A program made the position numbers and the translations under genes. A stretch of DNA of 64,000 nt from Panulirus ornatus (taxonomy: Eukaryota > Arthropoda > Malacostraca > Decapoda > Palinuridae), in contig NC_092287.1 in NCBI RefSeq assembly GCF_036320965.1, forward strand, positions 13,308,423 to 13,372,422. Reading direction: 5' to 3'. Each line of letters opens with the position of its first letter. Position 1 is the stretch's first letter. The notes beneath the pieces are model-generated. The model was not told the DNA's origin, ran no database searches, and worked only from the letters and a program-made list of their open reading frames with translations. Shown one piece after another: positions 1 through 22,960 of this stretch.

Positions 1-1528
1 GCTTCACATGCCTTGATTCAATCCACTGACAGCACGTCAACCCCTGTATACCACATCGCTCCAATTCACTCTATTCCTTGCCCTCCTTTCACCCTCCTGC
101 ATGTTCAGGCCCCGATCACACAAAATCTTTTTCACTCCATCTTTCCACCTCCAATTTGGTCTCCCTCTTCTCCTCGTTCCCTCCACCTCCGACACATATA
201 TCCTCTTGGTCAATCTTTCCTCACTCATTCTCTCCATGTGCCCAAACCATTTCAAAACACCCTCTTCTGCTCTCTCAACCACGCTCTTTTTATTTCCACA
301 CATCTCTCTTACCCTTACGTTACTTACTCGATCAAACCACCTCACACCACACATTGTCCTCAAACATCTCATTTCCAGCACATCCATCCTCCTGCGCACA
401 ACTCTATCCATAGCCCACGCCTCGCAACCATACAACATTGTTGGAACCACTATTCCTTCAAACATACCCATTTTTGCTTTCCGAGATAATGTTCTCGACT
501 TCCACACATTTTTCAAGGCTCCCAAAATTTTCGCCCCCTCCCCCACCCTATGATCCACTTCCGCTTCCATGGTTCCATCCGCTGACAGATCCACTCCCAG
601 ATATCTAAAACACTTCACTTCCTCCAGTTTTTCTCCATTCAAACTCACCTCCCAATTGACTTGACCCTCAACCCTACTGTACCTAATAACCTTGCTCTTA
701 TTCACATTTACTCTTAACTTTCTTCTTCCACACACTTTACCAAACTCAGTCACCAGCTTCTGCAGTTTCTCACATGAATCAGCCACCAGCGCTGTATCAT
801 CAGCGAACAACAACTGACTCACTTCCCAAGCTCTCTCATCCCCAACAGACTTCATACTTGCCCCTCTTTCCAAGACTCTTGCATTTACCTCCCTAACAAC
901 CCCATCCATAAACAAATTAAACAACCATGGAGACATCACACACCCCTGCCGCAAACCTACATTCACTGAGAACCAATCACTTTCCTCTCTTCCTACACGT
1001 ACACATGCCTTACATCCTCGATAAAAACTTTTCACTGCTTCTAACAACTTGCCTCCCACACCATATATTCTTAATACCTTCCACAGAGCATCTCTATCAA
1101 CTCTATCATATGCCTTCTCCAGATCCATAAATGCTACATACAAATCCATTTGCTTTTCTAAGTATTTCTCACATACATTCTTCAAAGCAAACACCTGATC
1201 CACACATCCTCTACCACTTCTGAAACCACACTGCTCTTCCCCAATCTGATGCTCTGTACATGCCTTCACCCTCTCAATCAATACCCTCCCATATAATTTA
1301 CCAGGAATACTCAACAAACTTATACCTCTGTAATTTGAGCACTCACTCTTATCCCCTTTGCCTTTGTACAATGGCACTATGCACGCATTCCGCCAATCCT
1401 CAGGCACCTCACCATGAGTCATACATACATTAAATAACCTTACCAACCAGTCAACAATACAGTCACCCCCTTTTTTAATAAATTCCACTGCAATACCATC
1501 CAAACCTGCTGCCTTGCCGGCTTTCATC
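1..1528 (-). mobile_element. RTE-like LINE copy, 5'-truncated
   Basis: The copy reads on the minus strand from inside the reverse transcriptase region to the 3' UTR, which runs off the left window edge. The 5' truncation falls just upstream of the [10 protein letters not shown] motif (RT N-terminal region) and abuts (TA)n directly. The sequence is nearly identical to the other young copies, with no frameshift, so this is a recent insertion. Whether its 3' UTR is the short or long type cannot be seen. Confidence 0.93.
37..1527 (-). CDS. LINE reverse transcriptase ORF fragment (496 aa, uninterrupted)
   Basis: This is the reverse transcriptase and C-terminal part of the RTE-like LINE polyprotein, which would copy LINE RNA at a nicked target. 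Visible motifs, in order, are [37 protein letters not shown], motif [13 protein letters not shown], motif [15 protein letters not shown], motif C FADDTAL, the RYLGVDLS thumb-side motif, and the basic C-terminal GRPNWRW. The frame is open from the truncation point to the TGA at 37-39. The endonuclease domain (about 500 residues) is missing, so this copy cannot be autonomous. The first methionine is an artefact of truncation rather than a real start. Confidence 0.85.
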   Translation of the reverse strand: MKAGKAAGLDGIAVEFIKKGGDCIVDWLVRLFNVCMTHGEVPEDWRNACIVPLYKGKGDKSECSNYRGISLLSIPGKLYGRVLIERVKACTEHQIGEEQCGFRSGRGCVDQVFALKNVCEKYLEKQMDLYVAFMDLEKAYDRVDRDALWKVLRIYGVGGKLLEAVKSFYRGCKACVRVGREESDWFSVNVGLRQGCVMSPWLFNLFMDGVVREVNARVLERGASMKSVGDERAWEVSQLLFADDTALVADSCEKLQKLVTEFGKVCGRRKLRVNVNKSKVIRYSRVEGQVNWEVSLNGEKLEEVKCFRYLGVDLSADGTMEAEVDHRVGEGAKILGALKNVWKSRTLSRKAKMGMFEGIVVPTMLYGCEAWAMDRVVRRRMDVLEMRCLRTMCGVRWFDRVSNVRVREMCGNKKSVVERAEEGVLKWFGHMERMSEERLTKRIYVSEVEGTRRRGRPNWRWKDGVKKILCDRGLNMQEGERRARNRVNWSDVVYRG

Positions 1529-7992
<6,464 letters not shown>

Positions 7993-8789
7993 TTTTTATT
8001 TCCACATATCTCTCTTACCCTTACATTACTTACTCGATCAAACAACCTCACACCACATATTGTCCTCAAACATCTCATTTCCAGCACATCCACGCTTCTC
8101 CGCACAACTCTATCCATAGCCCACGCCTCGCAACCATACAACATTTTTGGAACCACTAATCCTTCAAACATACCCATTATTGCTTTCGGAGATAATGTTC
8201 TCGACTTCCACATATTCTTCAACGCTCCCAGGATTTTCGCCCCCTTCCCCCCCCTATGACTCATTTCCACTTCCATGGTTCCATCCGCTGCCAGATCCAC
8301 TCCAAGATATCTAAAACACTTTACTTCCTCCAGTTTTTCTCCTTTCAAACTTTCCTCCCAATTGACTTCACCCTCAACCCTACTGTACCTAACAACCTTG
8401 CTCTTATTCACCTTTACTCATAACTTTCTTCTTTCACACACTTTACCAAACTCAGTCACCAGTTTCTGCAATTTCTCACATGAATCAGCCACCATCGTTG
8501 GATCATCAGCGAATAACAACTGACTCACTTCCCAAGCTCTCTCATCCCCAACAGACTTCATACTTGCCCCTCTTTCCAGAACTCTTGCATTCACCTCCTT
8601 AACAGCCCCATCCATAAACAAATTAAACAACCATGGAGACATCACACACCCCTACCGCAAACCTATATTCACTGAGAAACAATCACTTTCCTCTCTTCCT
8701 ACACGTACATATCCCTACCATCATCGATAAAAACTTTTCACTGCTTCTAACAACTTGTCTCCCACACCATATATTCTTAGTACCTTCCA
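7993..8789 (-). mobile_element. RTE-like LINE internal fragment
   Basis: Minus-strand fragment spanning from the KLLEAVKSF region (after motif A) to the MCGNK region near the C-terminus. Both ends stop at (TA)n. Stop and frameshift changes occur, including TAG at the motif B glutamine (8652-8654) and DDPTMV instead of DDTALV after FADD. Older, dead copy. Confidence 0.9.
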
Positions 8790-9443
<654 letters not shown>

Positions 9444-9530
<87 letters not shown>

Positions 9531-9545
9531 CATATATATATATAA
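9444..9545. repeat. (TA)n microsatellite
   Basis: TA tract between the 5' terminus of the short element and the poly(T) of the next minus-strand LINE. Confidence 0.98.
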
Positions 9546-9747
9546 TTTTTTTTTTTTTTTTTTTGCTTTGTCGCTGTCTCCCGCGTTTGCGAGGTAGCGC
9601 AAGGAAACAGACGAAAGAAATGGCCCAACCAACCCCCATGCACATATATATACATACGTCCACACACGCAAATATACATACCTACACAGCTTTCCATGGT
9701 TTACCCCAGACGCTTCATATGCCCTGATTCAATCCACTGACAGCACG

Positions 9748-11002
9748 TCAACCCCGGTATACCACATCGATCCAATTCACTCTATTCCTTGCCCTCCTTT
9801 CACCCTCCTGCATGTTCAGGCCCCGATCACACAATATCTTTTTCACTCCATCTCTCCACCTACAATTTGGTCTCCCTCTTCTCCTCGTTCCCTCCACCTC
9901 CGACACATATATCCTCTTGGTCAATCTTTCCTCACTCATTCTCTCCATGTGCCCGAACCATTTCAAAACACCCTCTTCTGCTCTCTCAACCATGCTCTTT
10001 TTATTTCCACACATCTCTCTTACCCTTACGTTACTTACTCGATCAAACCACCTCACACCACACATTGTCCTCAAACATCTCATTTCCAGCACATCCATCC
10101 TCCTGCGCACCACTCTATCCATAGCCCACGCCTCGCAACCATACAACATTGTTGGAACCACTATTCCTTCAAACATACCCATTTTTGCTTTCCGAGATAA
10201 TGTTCTCGACTTCCACATTTCTTCAAGGCTCCCAGAATTTTCGCCCCCTCCCCCACCCTATGATCCACTTCCGCTTCCATGGTTCCATCCACTGCCAGAT
10301 CCACTCCCAGATATCTAAAACACTTCACTTCCTCCAGTTTTTCTTCATTCAAACTCACCTCCCAATTGACTTGACCCTCAACCATACTGTACCTAATAAC
10401 CTTGCTCTTATTCACATTTACTCTTAACTTTCTTCTTTCACACACTTTACCAAACTCAGTCACCAGCTTCTGCAGTTTCTCACATAAATCAGCCACCAGC
10501 GCTGTATCATCAGCGAACAACAAATGACTCACTTCCCAAGCTCTCTCATCCCCAACAGACTTCATACTTGCCCCTCTTTCCAAAACTCTTTCATTCACCT
10601 CCCTAACAACCCCATCCATAAACTAATTAAATAACCATGGAGACATCACACACCCCTGCCGCAAACCTACATTCACTGAGAACCAATCACTTTCCTCTCA
10701 TCCTACACGTACACATGCCTTACATCCTCGATAAAAACTTTTCACTGCTTCTAACAACTTGCCTCCCACACCATATATTCTTAATACCTTCCACAGAGCA
10801 TCTCTATCAACTCTATCATATGCCTTCTCCAGATCCATAAATGCTACATACAAATCCATTTGCTTTTCTAAGTATTTCTCACATACATTCTTCAAAGCAA
10901 ACACCTGATCCACACATCCTCTACCACTTCTGAAACCACACTGCTCTTCCCCTATCTGATGCTCTGTACATGCCTTCACCCTCTCAATCAATACCCTCCC
11001 AT
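9748..11002 (-). pseudogene. LINE RT, 3' half of the split copy
   Basis: C-terminal and RT segments in three frames. A deletion near 10218 (CCACATTTCTTC) breaks the frame after the KSR motif. An in-frame stop (TAA for a codon in FNLFMDG) lies near 10625, and the FADD segment is otherwise present. Dead copy. Confidence 0.82.
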
Positions 11003-13851
11003 GGGTGATTATTGGTGCATATGCACCTGGGCATGAGAAGAAAGATCATGAGAGGCAAGTGTTTTGGGAGCAGCTAAATGAGTGTGTTAGCGGTTTTGAT
11101 GCACGAGACCGGGTTATAGTGATGGGTGATTTGAATGCAAAGGTGAGTAATGTGGCAGTTGAGGGAATAATTGGTATGCATGGGGTGTTCAGTGTTGTAA
11201 ATGGAAATGGTGAAGAGCTTGTAGATTTATGTGCTGAAAAAGGACTGATGATTGGGAATACCTGGTTTAAAAAGCGAGATATACATAAGTATACTTATGT
11301 AAGTAGGAGAGATGGCCAGAGAGCGTTATTGGATTACGTGTTAATGGACAGGCGTGCGAAAGAGAGACTTTTGGATGTCAATGTGCTGAGAGGTGCAACT
11401 GGAGGGATGTCTGATCATTATCTTGTGGAGGCTAAGGTGAAGATTAGTATAGGTTTTCAGAAAAGAAGAGTGAATGTTGGGGTGAAGAAGGTGGTGAGAG
11501 TAAGTGAGCTTGGGAAGGAGACCTGTGTGAAGAAGTACCAGGAGAGACTGTGTACAGAATGGAAAAAGGTGAGAACAATGGAAGTAAGGGGAGTGGGGGA
11601 GGAATGGGATGTATTTAGGGAATCAGTGATGGATTGCGCAAAAGATGCTTCTGGCATGAGAAGAGTGGGAGGTGGGCTGTTTAGAAAGGGTAGTGAGTGG
11701 TGGGATGAAGAAGTAAGAGTATTAGTGAAAGAGAAGAGAGAGGCATTTGGACGATTTTTGCAGGGAAAAAATGCAATTGAGTGGGAGAAGTATAAAAGAA
11801 AGAGACAGGAGGTCAAGAGAAAGGTGGAAGAGGTGAAAAAAAGGGCAAATGAGAGTTGGGGTGAGAGACTATCAGTAAATTTTAGGGAGAATAAAAAGAT
11901 GTTCTGGAAGGAGGTAAATAGGGTGCGTAAGACAAGGGAGCAAATGGGAACTTCAGTAAAGGGCGTAAATGGGGAGGTGATAACAAGTAGTGGTGATGTG
12001 AGAAGGAGATGGAATGAGTATTTTGAAGGTTTGTTGAATGTGTCTGATGACAGAGTGGCAGATATAGGGTGTTTGGGTCGAGGTGGTGTGCAAAGTGAGA
12101 GGGTTAGGGAAAATGATTTGGTAAACAGAGAAGAGGTAGTAAAAGCTTTGCGGAAGATGAAAGCCGGCAAGGCAGCAGGTTTGGATGGTATTGCAGTGGA
12201 ATTTATTAAAAAAGGGGGTGACTGTATTGTTGACTGGTTGGTAAGGTTATTTAATGTATGTATGACTCATGGTGAGGTGCCTGAGGATTGGCGGAATGCT
12301 TGCATAGTGCCATTGTACAAAGGCAAAGGGGATAAGAGTGAGTGCTCAAATTACAGAGGTATAAGTTTGTTGAGTATTCCTGGTAAACTATATGGGAGGG
12401 TATTGATTGAGAGGGTGAAGGCATGTACAGAGCATCAGATTGGGGAAGAGCAGTGTGGTTTCAGAAGTGGTAGAGGATGTGTGGATCAGGTGTTTGCTTT
12501 GAAGAATGTATGTGAGAAATACTTAGAAAAGCAAATGGATTTGTATGTAGCATTTATGGATCTGGAGAAGGCATATGATAGAGTTGATAGAGATGCTCTG
12601 TGGAAGGTATTAAGAATATATGGTGTGGGAGGCAAGTTGTTAGAAGCAGTGAAAAGTTTTTATCGAGGATGTAAGGCATGTGTACGTGTAGGAAGAGAGG
12701 AAAGTGATTGGTTCTCAGTGAATGTAGGTTTGCGGCAGGGGTGTGTGATGTCTCCATGGTTGTTTAATTTGTTTATGGATGGGGTTGTTAGGGAGGTAAA
12801 TGCAAGAGTTTTGGAAAGAGGGGCAAGTATGAAGTCTGTTGGGGATGAGAGAGCTTGGGAAGTGAGTCAGTTGTTGTTCGCTGATGATACAGCGCTGGTG
12901 GCGGATTCATGTGAGAAACTGCAGAAGCTGGTGACGGAGTTTGGTAAAGTGTGTGGAAGAAGAAAGTTAAGAGTAAATGTCAATAAGAGCAAGGTTATTA
13001 GGTACAGTAGGGTTGAGGGTCAAGTCAATTGGGAGGTGAGTTTGAATGGTGAGAGGCTGGAGGAAGTGAAGTGTTTTAGATATCTGGGAGTGGATCTGTC
13101 AGCGGATGGAACCATGGAAGCGGAAGTGGATCATAGGGTGGGGGAGGGGGCGAAAATTTTGGGAGCCTTGAAAAATGTGTGGAAGTCGAGAACATTATCC
13201 CGGAAAGCAAAAATGGGTATGTTTGAAGGAATAGTGGTTCCAACAATGTTGTATGGTTGCGAGGCGTGGGCTATGGATAGAGTTGTGCGCAGGAGGATGG
13301 ATGTGCTGGAAATGAGATGTTTGAGGACAATGTGTGGTGTGAGGTGGTTTGATCGAGTAAGTAACGTAAGGGTAAGAGGGATGTGTGGAAATAAAAAGAG
13401 CGTGGTTGAGAGAGCAGAAGAGGGTGTTTTGAAGTGGTTTGGGCACATGGAGAGAATGAGTGAGGAAAGATTGACCAAGAGGATATATGTGTCGGAGGTG
13501 GAGGGAACGAGGAGAAGAGGGAGACCAAATTGGAGGTGGAAAGATGGAGTGAAAAGGATTTTGTGTGATCGGGGCCTGAACATGCAGGAGGGTGAAAGGA
13601 GGGCAAGGAATAGAGTGAATTGGAGCGATGTGGTATACAGGGGTTGACGTGCTGTCAGTGGATTGAATCAAGGCATGTGAAGCGTCTGGGGTAAACCATG
13701 GAAAGCTGTGTAGGTATGTATATTGCGTGTGTGGACGTGTGTATGTACATGTGTATGGGGGGGGGTTGGGCCATTTCTTTCGTCTGTTTCCTTGCGCTAC
13801 CTCGCAAACGCGGGAGACAGCGACAAAGTATAAAAAAAAAAAAAAAAAAAA
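11003..13851 (+). mobile_element. RTE-like LINE copy, young, nested in another LINE
   Basis: Plus-strand copy, 5'-truncated in the endonuclease domain just before IIGAYAPGHE, with short 3' UTR and a ~20-bp poly(A). It is inserted at CCCAT^ATAATT of an older minus-strand LINE. The target is TA-rich but is not a microsatellite, which shows the preference directly. No clear target-site duplication can be seen. The 5' junction shares only AT with the target. Confidence 0.93.
11005..13647 (+). CDS. LINE endonuclease-reverse transcriptase polyprotein (880 codons, uninterrupted)
   Basis: The longest intact frame in the window. It lacks about the first 118 residues (including catalytic N24 and E53 of the endonuclease) because of 5' truncation. 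The rest is complete: IIGAYAPG, VMGDLNAKVS (metal-binding Asp/Asn), LLDYVLMD and SDHYLV of the endonuclease; a long basic linker; then RT motifs [54 protein letters not shown] and FRYLGVDL; then the C-terminal [16 protein letters not shown] and [10 protein letters not shown]. It ends at TGA 13645-13647. The GTG at 11005 is not a real start. Domain order and the ~1000-residue full length fit the RTE group of LINEs (established family knowledge). The intact frame suggests recent mobility. Confidence 0.88.
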   Translation: MIIGAYAPGHEKKDHERQVFWEQLNECVSGFDARDRVIVMGDLNAKVSNVAVEGIIGMHGVFSVVNGNGEELVDLCAEKGLMIGNTWFKKRDIHKYTYVSRRDGQRALLDYVLMDRRAKERLLDVNVLRGATGGMSDHYLVEAKVKISIGFQKRRVNVGVKKVVRVSELGKETCVKKYQERLCTEWKKVRTMEVRGVGEEWDVFRESVMDCAKDASGMRRVGGGLFRKGSEWWDEEVRVLVKEKREAFGRFLQGKNAIEWEKYKRKRQEVKRKVEEVKKRANESWGERLSVNFRENKKMFWKEVNRVRKTREQMGTSVKGVNGEVITSSGDVRRRWNEYFEGLLNVSDDRVADIGCLGRGGVQSERVRENDLVNREEVVKALRKMKAGKAAGLDGIAVEFIKKGGDCIVDWLVRLFNVCMTHGEVPEDWRNACIVPLYKGKGDKSECSNYRGISLLSIPGKLYGRVLIERVKACTEHQIGEEQCGFRSGRGCVDQVFALKNVCEKYLEKQMDLYVAFMDLEKAYDRVDRDALWKVLRIYGVGGKLLEAVKSFYRGCKACVRVGREESDWFSVNVGLRQGCVMSPWLFNLFMDGVVREVNARVLERGASMKSVGDERAWEVSQLLFADDTALVADSCEKLQKLVTEFGKVCGRRKLRVNVNKSKVIRYSRVEGQVNWEVSLNGERLEEVKCFRYLGVDLSADGTMEAEVDHRVGEGAKILGALKNVWKSRTLSRKAKMGMFEGIVVPTMLYGCEAWAMDRVVRRRMDVLEMRCLRTMCGVRWFDRVSNVRVRGMCGNKKSVVERAEEGVLKWFGHMERMSEERLTKRIYVSEVEGTRRRGRPNWRWKDGVKRILCDRGLNMQEGERRARNRVNWSDVVYRG

Positions 13852-16404
<2,553 letters not shown>

Positions 16405-16406
16405 TA

Positions 16407-17663
16407 TATGGGAGGGTATTCATTGAGAGGGTGAAGGCATGTACAGAGAATCATATCGGGGAAGAGCAGTGTGGTTTCAAAAGTGGTAGAGGATGTGTGA
16501 ATCAGGTGTTTGCTTTGAAGAATGTATGTGAGAAATACTTAGAAAAGCAAATGGATTTGTATGTAGCATTTATAGATCTGGAGAAGGCATATGATAGAGT
16601 TGATAGAGATGCTCTGTGGAAGGTATTAAGAATACATGGTGTGGGAGGAAAGTTGTTAGAAGCAGTGAAAAGTTTTTATCGAGGATGTAAGGCATGTGTA
16701 CGTGTAGGAAGAGAGGAAAGTGATTGGTTCTCAGTGAATGTAGGTTTGCGGCAGGGGTGTGTGATGTCTCCATGGTTGTTTAATTTGTTTATGGATGGGG
16801 TTGTTAGGGAGGTAAATGCAAGAGTTTTGGAAAGAGGGGCAAGTATGAAGTCTGTTGGGGATGAGAGAGCTTGGGAAGTGAGTCAGTTGTTGTTCGCTGA
16901 TGATACAGCGCTGGTGGCTGATTCATGTGAGAAACTGCAGAAGCTGGTGACTGAGTTTGGTAAAGTGTGTGGAAGAAGAAAGTTAAGAGTAAATGTGAAT
17001 AAGAGCAAGGTTATTAGGTACAGTAGGGTTGAGGGTCAAGTCAATTGGGAGGTGAGTTTGAATGGAGAAAAACTGGAGGAAGTCAAGTGTTTTAGATATC
17101 TGGGAGTGGATCTGGCAGCGGATGGAACCATGGAAGCGGAAGTGGATCATAGGGTGGGGGAGGGGGCGAAAATTCTGGGGGCTTTGAAGAATGTGTGGAA
17201 GTCGAGAACATTATCTCGGAAAGCAAAAATGGGTATGTTTGAAGGAATAGTGGTTCCAACAATGTTGTATGGTTCCGAGGCGTGGGCTATGGATAGAGTT
17301 GTGCGCAGGAGGATGGATGTGCTGGAAATGAGATGTTTGAGGACAATGTGTGGTGTGAGGTGGTTTGATCGAGTGAGTAACGTAAGGGTAAGAGAGATGT
17401 GTGGAAATAAAAAGAACGTGGTTGAGAGAGCAGAAGAGGGTGTTTTGAAGTGGTTTGGGCACATGGAGAGAATGAGTGAGGAAAGATTGACCAAGAGGAT
17501 ATATGTGTCGGAGGTGGAGGGAACGAGGAGAAGAGGGAGACCAAATTGGAGGTGGAAAGATGGAGTGAAAAAGATTTTGTGTGATCGGGGCCTGAACATG
17601 GAGGAGGGTGAAAGGAGGGCAAGGAATAGAGTGAATTGGAGCGATGTGGTATACCGGGGTTGA
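16407..17663 (+). CDS. LINE RT and C-terminal fragment (uninterrupted)
   Basis: Plus-strand piece of the twin-primed copy. It starts at YGRV just after the inversion point and runs through [30 protein letters not shown] and FADDTAL to GRPNWRW and the TGA at 17661-17663. Minor substitutions are present ([13 protein letters not shown] for GCEAW; LNMEEGE for LNMQEGE). No frameshift. Non-autonomous because endonuclease and early RT are inverted or absent. Confidence 0.83.
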   Translation, partial: YGRVFIERVKACTENHIGEEQCGFKSGRGCVNQVFALKNVCEKYLEKQMDLYVAFIDLEKAYDRVDRDALWKVLRIHGVGGKLLEAVKSFYRGCKACVRVGREESDWFSVNVGLRQGCVMSPWLFNLFMDGVVREVNARVLERGASMKSVGDERAWEVSQLLFADDTALVADSCEKLQKLVTEFGKVCGRRKLRVNVNKSKVIRYSRVEGQVNWEVSLNGEKLEEVKCFRYLGVDLAADGTMEAEVDHRVGEGAKILGALKNVWKSRTLSRKAKMGMFEGIVVPTMLYGSEAWAMDRVVRRRMDVLEMRCLRTMCGVRWFDRVSNVRVREMCGNKKNVVERAEEGVLKWFGHMERMSEERLTKRIYVSEVEGTRRRGRPNWRWKDGVKKILCDRGLNMEEGERRARNRVNWSDVVYRG

Positions 17664-17848
17664 CGTGCTGTCAGTGGATTGAATCAAGGCATGTGAAGCG
17701 TCTGGGGTAAACCATGGAAAGCTGTGTAGGTATGTATATTTGCGTGTGTGGACGTATGTATATACATGTGTATGGGGGGGGCCATTTCTTTCGTCTGTTT
17801 CCTTGCGCTACCTCGCAAACGCGGGAGACAGCGACAAAGTATAATAAA

Positions 17849-17852
<4 letters not shown>

Positions 17853-17927
<75 letters not shown>
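17853..17927. repeat. (TA)n microsatellite
   Basis: Pure TA tail after the LINE A-rich end, joining host sequence on the right. Confidence 0.98.
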
Positions 17928-17931
<4 letters not shown>

Positions 17932-18338
17932 GCATTCTTAGACTGTAATATTCATAGTGATGGAAATAACCTAATGTTTATCATTTACTCTTAACCCACA
18001 AATGTCTGTTCATATACTTACTATTATTCTACTTATCACAATAAAGTGAAAATTTCTGTGTTTTTATGTATTTTTTTCTGTAATATCTATGACATTGGAT
18101 ATAAATCATATTATTCCAAAATATTTCCATGTTCGACTTGTAATTTTGCTAAAGAACCACTTGTGAACAAGAACTTGTTCCTGTTACCCTATTGTGAGAA
18201 CTACTTAATGTTCATGTTTTGTATAAAATCTTAAATGTTGATATAGTTTTGAGCAACAATAATACGGTTAGGGAAAGTTTTATCAGAAATTATTTAACTT
18301 GCCAGAAGGGTTGTATATGGTGTATGAAAATTTATTTT
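17928..18338. other. Unique AT-rich host sequence
   Basis: No repeat family, splice signals or convincing coding frame seen. A 62-codon open frame at 18046-18234 has no recognisable motif and is probably chance. Confidence 0.6.
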
Positions 18339-18539
18339 ATCCCTGGGGATAGGGGATTAAGAGTACTTCCCACGTATTCCCTGCGTGTCGTAGAAGGCGA
18401 CTAAAAGGGGAGGGAGCGGGGGGGCTGGAAATCCTCCCCTCTCGGTTTTTTTTTAATTTTCCAAAAGAAGGAACAGAGAATTGGGCCAGGTGAGGGTATT
18501 CCCTCAAAGGCCCAGTCCTCTGTTCTTAACGCTACCTCG

Positions 18540-18543
<4 letters not shown>
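18339..18543 (+). mobile_element. Short non-autonomous element, 3'-truncated
   Basis: Starts ATCCCTGGGGATAGGGG at 18339. It ends at CTACCTCGCTAA in the middle of the terminal hairpin, where (TA)n begins. Host DNA, not (TA)n, lies on the left. Confidence 0.85.

Positions 18544-18624
<81 letters not shown>
18544..18624. repeat. (TA)n microsatellite
   Basis: Pure TA between two tail-to-tail copies of the short element. It replaces the terminal hairpin loop of the left copy. Confidence 0.97.
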
Positions 18625-18626
<2 letters not shown>

Positions 18627-18855
18627 CTTTCTTTCAAACTATTCGCCATTTCCCGCATTAGCGAGGTAGCGTTAAGAACAGAGGACTGAGCCTTTGAGGG
18701 ACTACCCTCACCTGGCCCAATTCTCTGTTCCTTCTTTTGGAAAATTAAAAAAAAAACGAGAGGGGAGGATTTCCAGCCCCCCGCTCCCTCCCCTTTTAGT
18801 CGCCTTCTACGACACGCAGGGAATACGTGGGAAGTATTCTTGCTCCCCTATCCCC

Positions 18856-18861
<6 letters not shown>
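18625..18861 (-). mobile_element. Short non-autonomous element, full length
   Basis: Minus-strand copy with a CTTTCTTTC (GAAAGAAAG) tail instead of plain poly(A). It ends at CCCCAGGGAT. With 18339-18543 it forms an inverted pair around an 81-bp (TA)n. Confidence 0.87.

Positions 18862-18890
<29 letters not shown>
18862..18890. repeat. (TA)n microsatellite
   Basis: Short pure TA tract after the 5' terminus of the short element, joining host sequence. Confidence 0.95.
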
Positions 18891-18894
<4 letters not shown>

Positions 18895-19009
18895 GCTAAA
18901 GATAATTCATGAAGTTTAGATTTGGCGACATATTTTGATCACATCTGGAAATATAAAACTGACATTTATTACATTATGTTCACTTGACTTTTTTTATACA
19001 TAGCTTTGG
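18891..19009. other. Unique host sequence
   Basis: AT-rich sequence to the left of duplication copy A. Nothing recognised. Confidence 0.5.
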
Positions 19010-19680
19010 TTACTAGAATGTTCTTCCGCCCACCAGTAATTCTATTACTTTTGTGAATTAAGAACCATTGCAACACAAACTTCGCCAGGTGGTAGAGTGA
19101 CCCGCAGTGTATCGAGACAGACTTACCCAGAACTTTTTTAAAGGGAAAGTAAATGTTTATAGTTGTGTCACTGGAGTGATAGTTTTCATACATGGTGCTC
19201 TGACAAGAAAATAGTGAAATTGGAAAAGAATTTAGCTTAGACATTGAAGCTTATTCTTTCATTGAAATGTGATCAAAGGGAGCATTTCTTTTTTCAAAGT
19301 GATAGAGATGGAAAGCAAAAAGGTGTTTTTCATGAATGTACTGGAAAAGTTGAGGTCCAGATAAACTTTTGGTCTGTAAAGGCTTTATTATGGCGGATGA
19401 CCAACTACCTACCCTCATGTATCCAAGATATGGGTGTACTTTGTGTAATGAAGACAATTGAGAAACATCATAAGCCAATATTCCAGTTTCATGATAAGAG
19501 AAGTGGACCATGCAGCATGATACAGTGGTTAAATTGATGAAAACTACAACTGACGTTGTGTAAATAAATTATACATTTCCCTTTTCCATAGCCAGAGGTT
19601 GAACCATTATGTGACATTCATTTTTCATTTCATTTTAAGCTAGAAGTTTAAGTTTTCTAAATTATTTCTCACATTTTTCA
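19010..19680 (+). repeat. Dispersed duplication, copy A
   Basis: This segment is repeated in inverted orientation at 51421-51832. Shared landmarks include GTTACTAGAATGTTCTT against its counterpart GTTACAAGAATGTTCTT, CATACATGGTGCT, and AGCCAGAGGTTGAACC. Copy A carries 263 bp (19256-19518) that copy B lacks. That extra block holds a 98-codon frame (19244-19537) that I do not recognise. At the right both copies run into a TA/TG tract and then the 5' terminus of an RTE-family element. Confidence 0.8.
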
Positions 19681-19684
19681 TATG

Positions 19685-19779
<95 letters not shown>

Positions 19780-19833
19780 ATGTGTGTGTATGTGTGTGAA
19801 TGTGTGTATATGTATGTATATATGTATATATAT
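19681..19833. repeat. (TA)n/(TG)n compound microsatellite
   Basis: TA tract grading into TATGTGTG and back to TA. The same compound pattern, reverse-complemented, occurs at 51323-51420. Confidence 0.95.
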
Positions 19834-22952
<3,119 letters not shown>

Positions 22953-22960
22953 TATATATA

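Noticed and set aside
78..413. Recurrent antisense open frames of 111, 150 and 158 codons opposite the LINE RT C-terminus, and 237-codon frames opposite the linker
   Set aside because: They are shadows of the C-poor sense strand. They recur only because the LINE recurs, and have no motifs or independent start/stop conservation beyond the sense ORF.
9546..13851. Twin-primed 5' inversion for the head-to-head junction at 11002/11003
   Set aside because: The minus-strand part carries its own 3' UTR and poly(T), and continues at 13852 in perfect register. Nested insertion explains it better.
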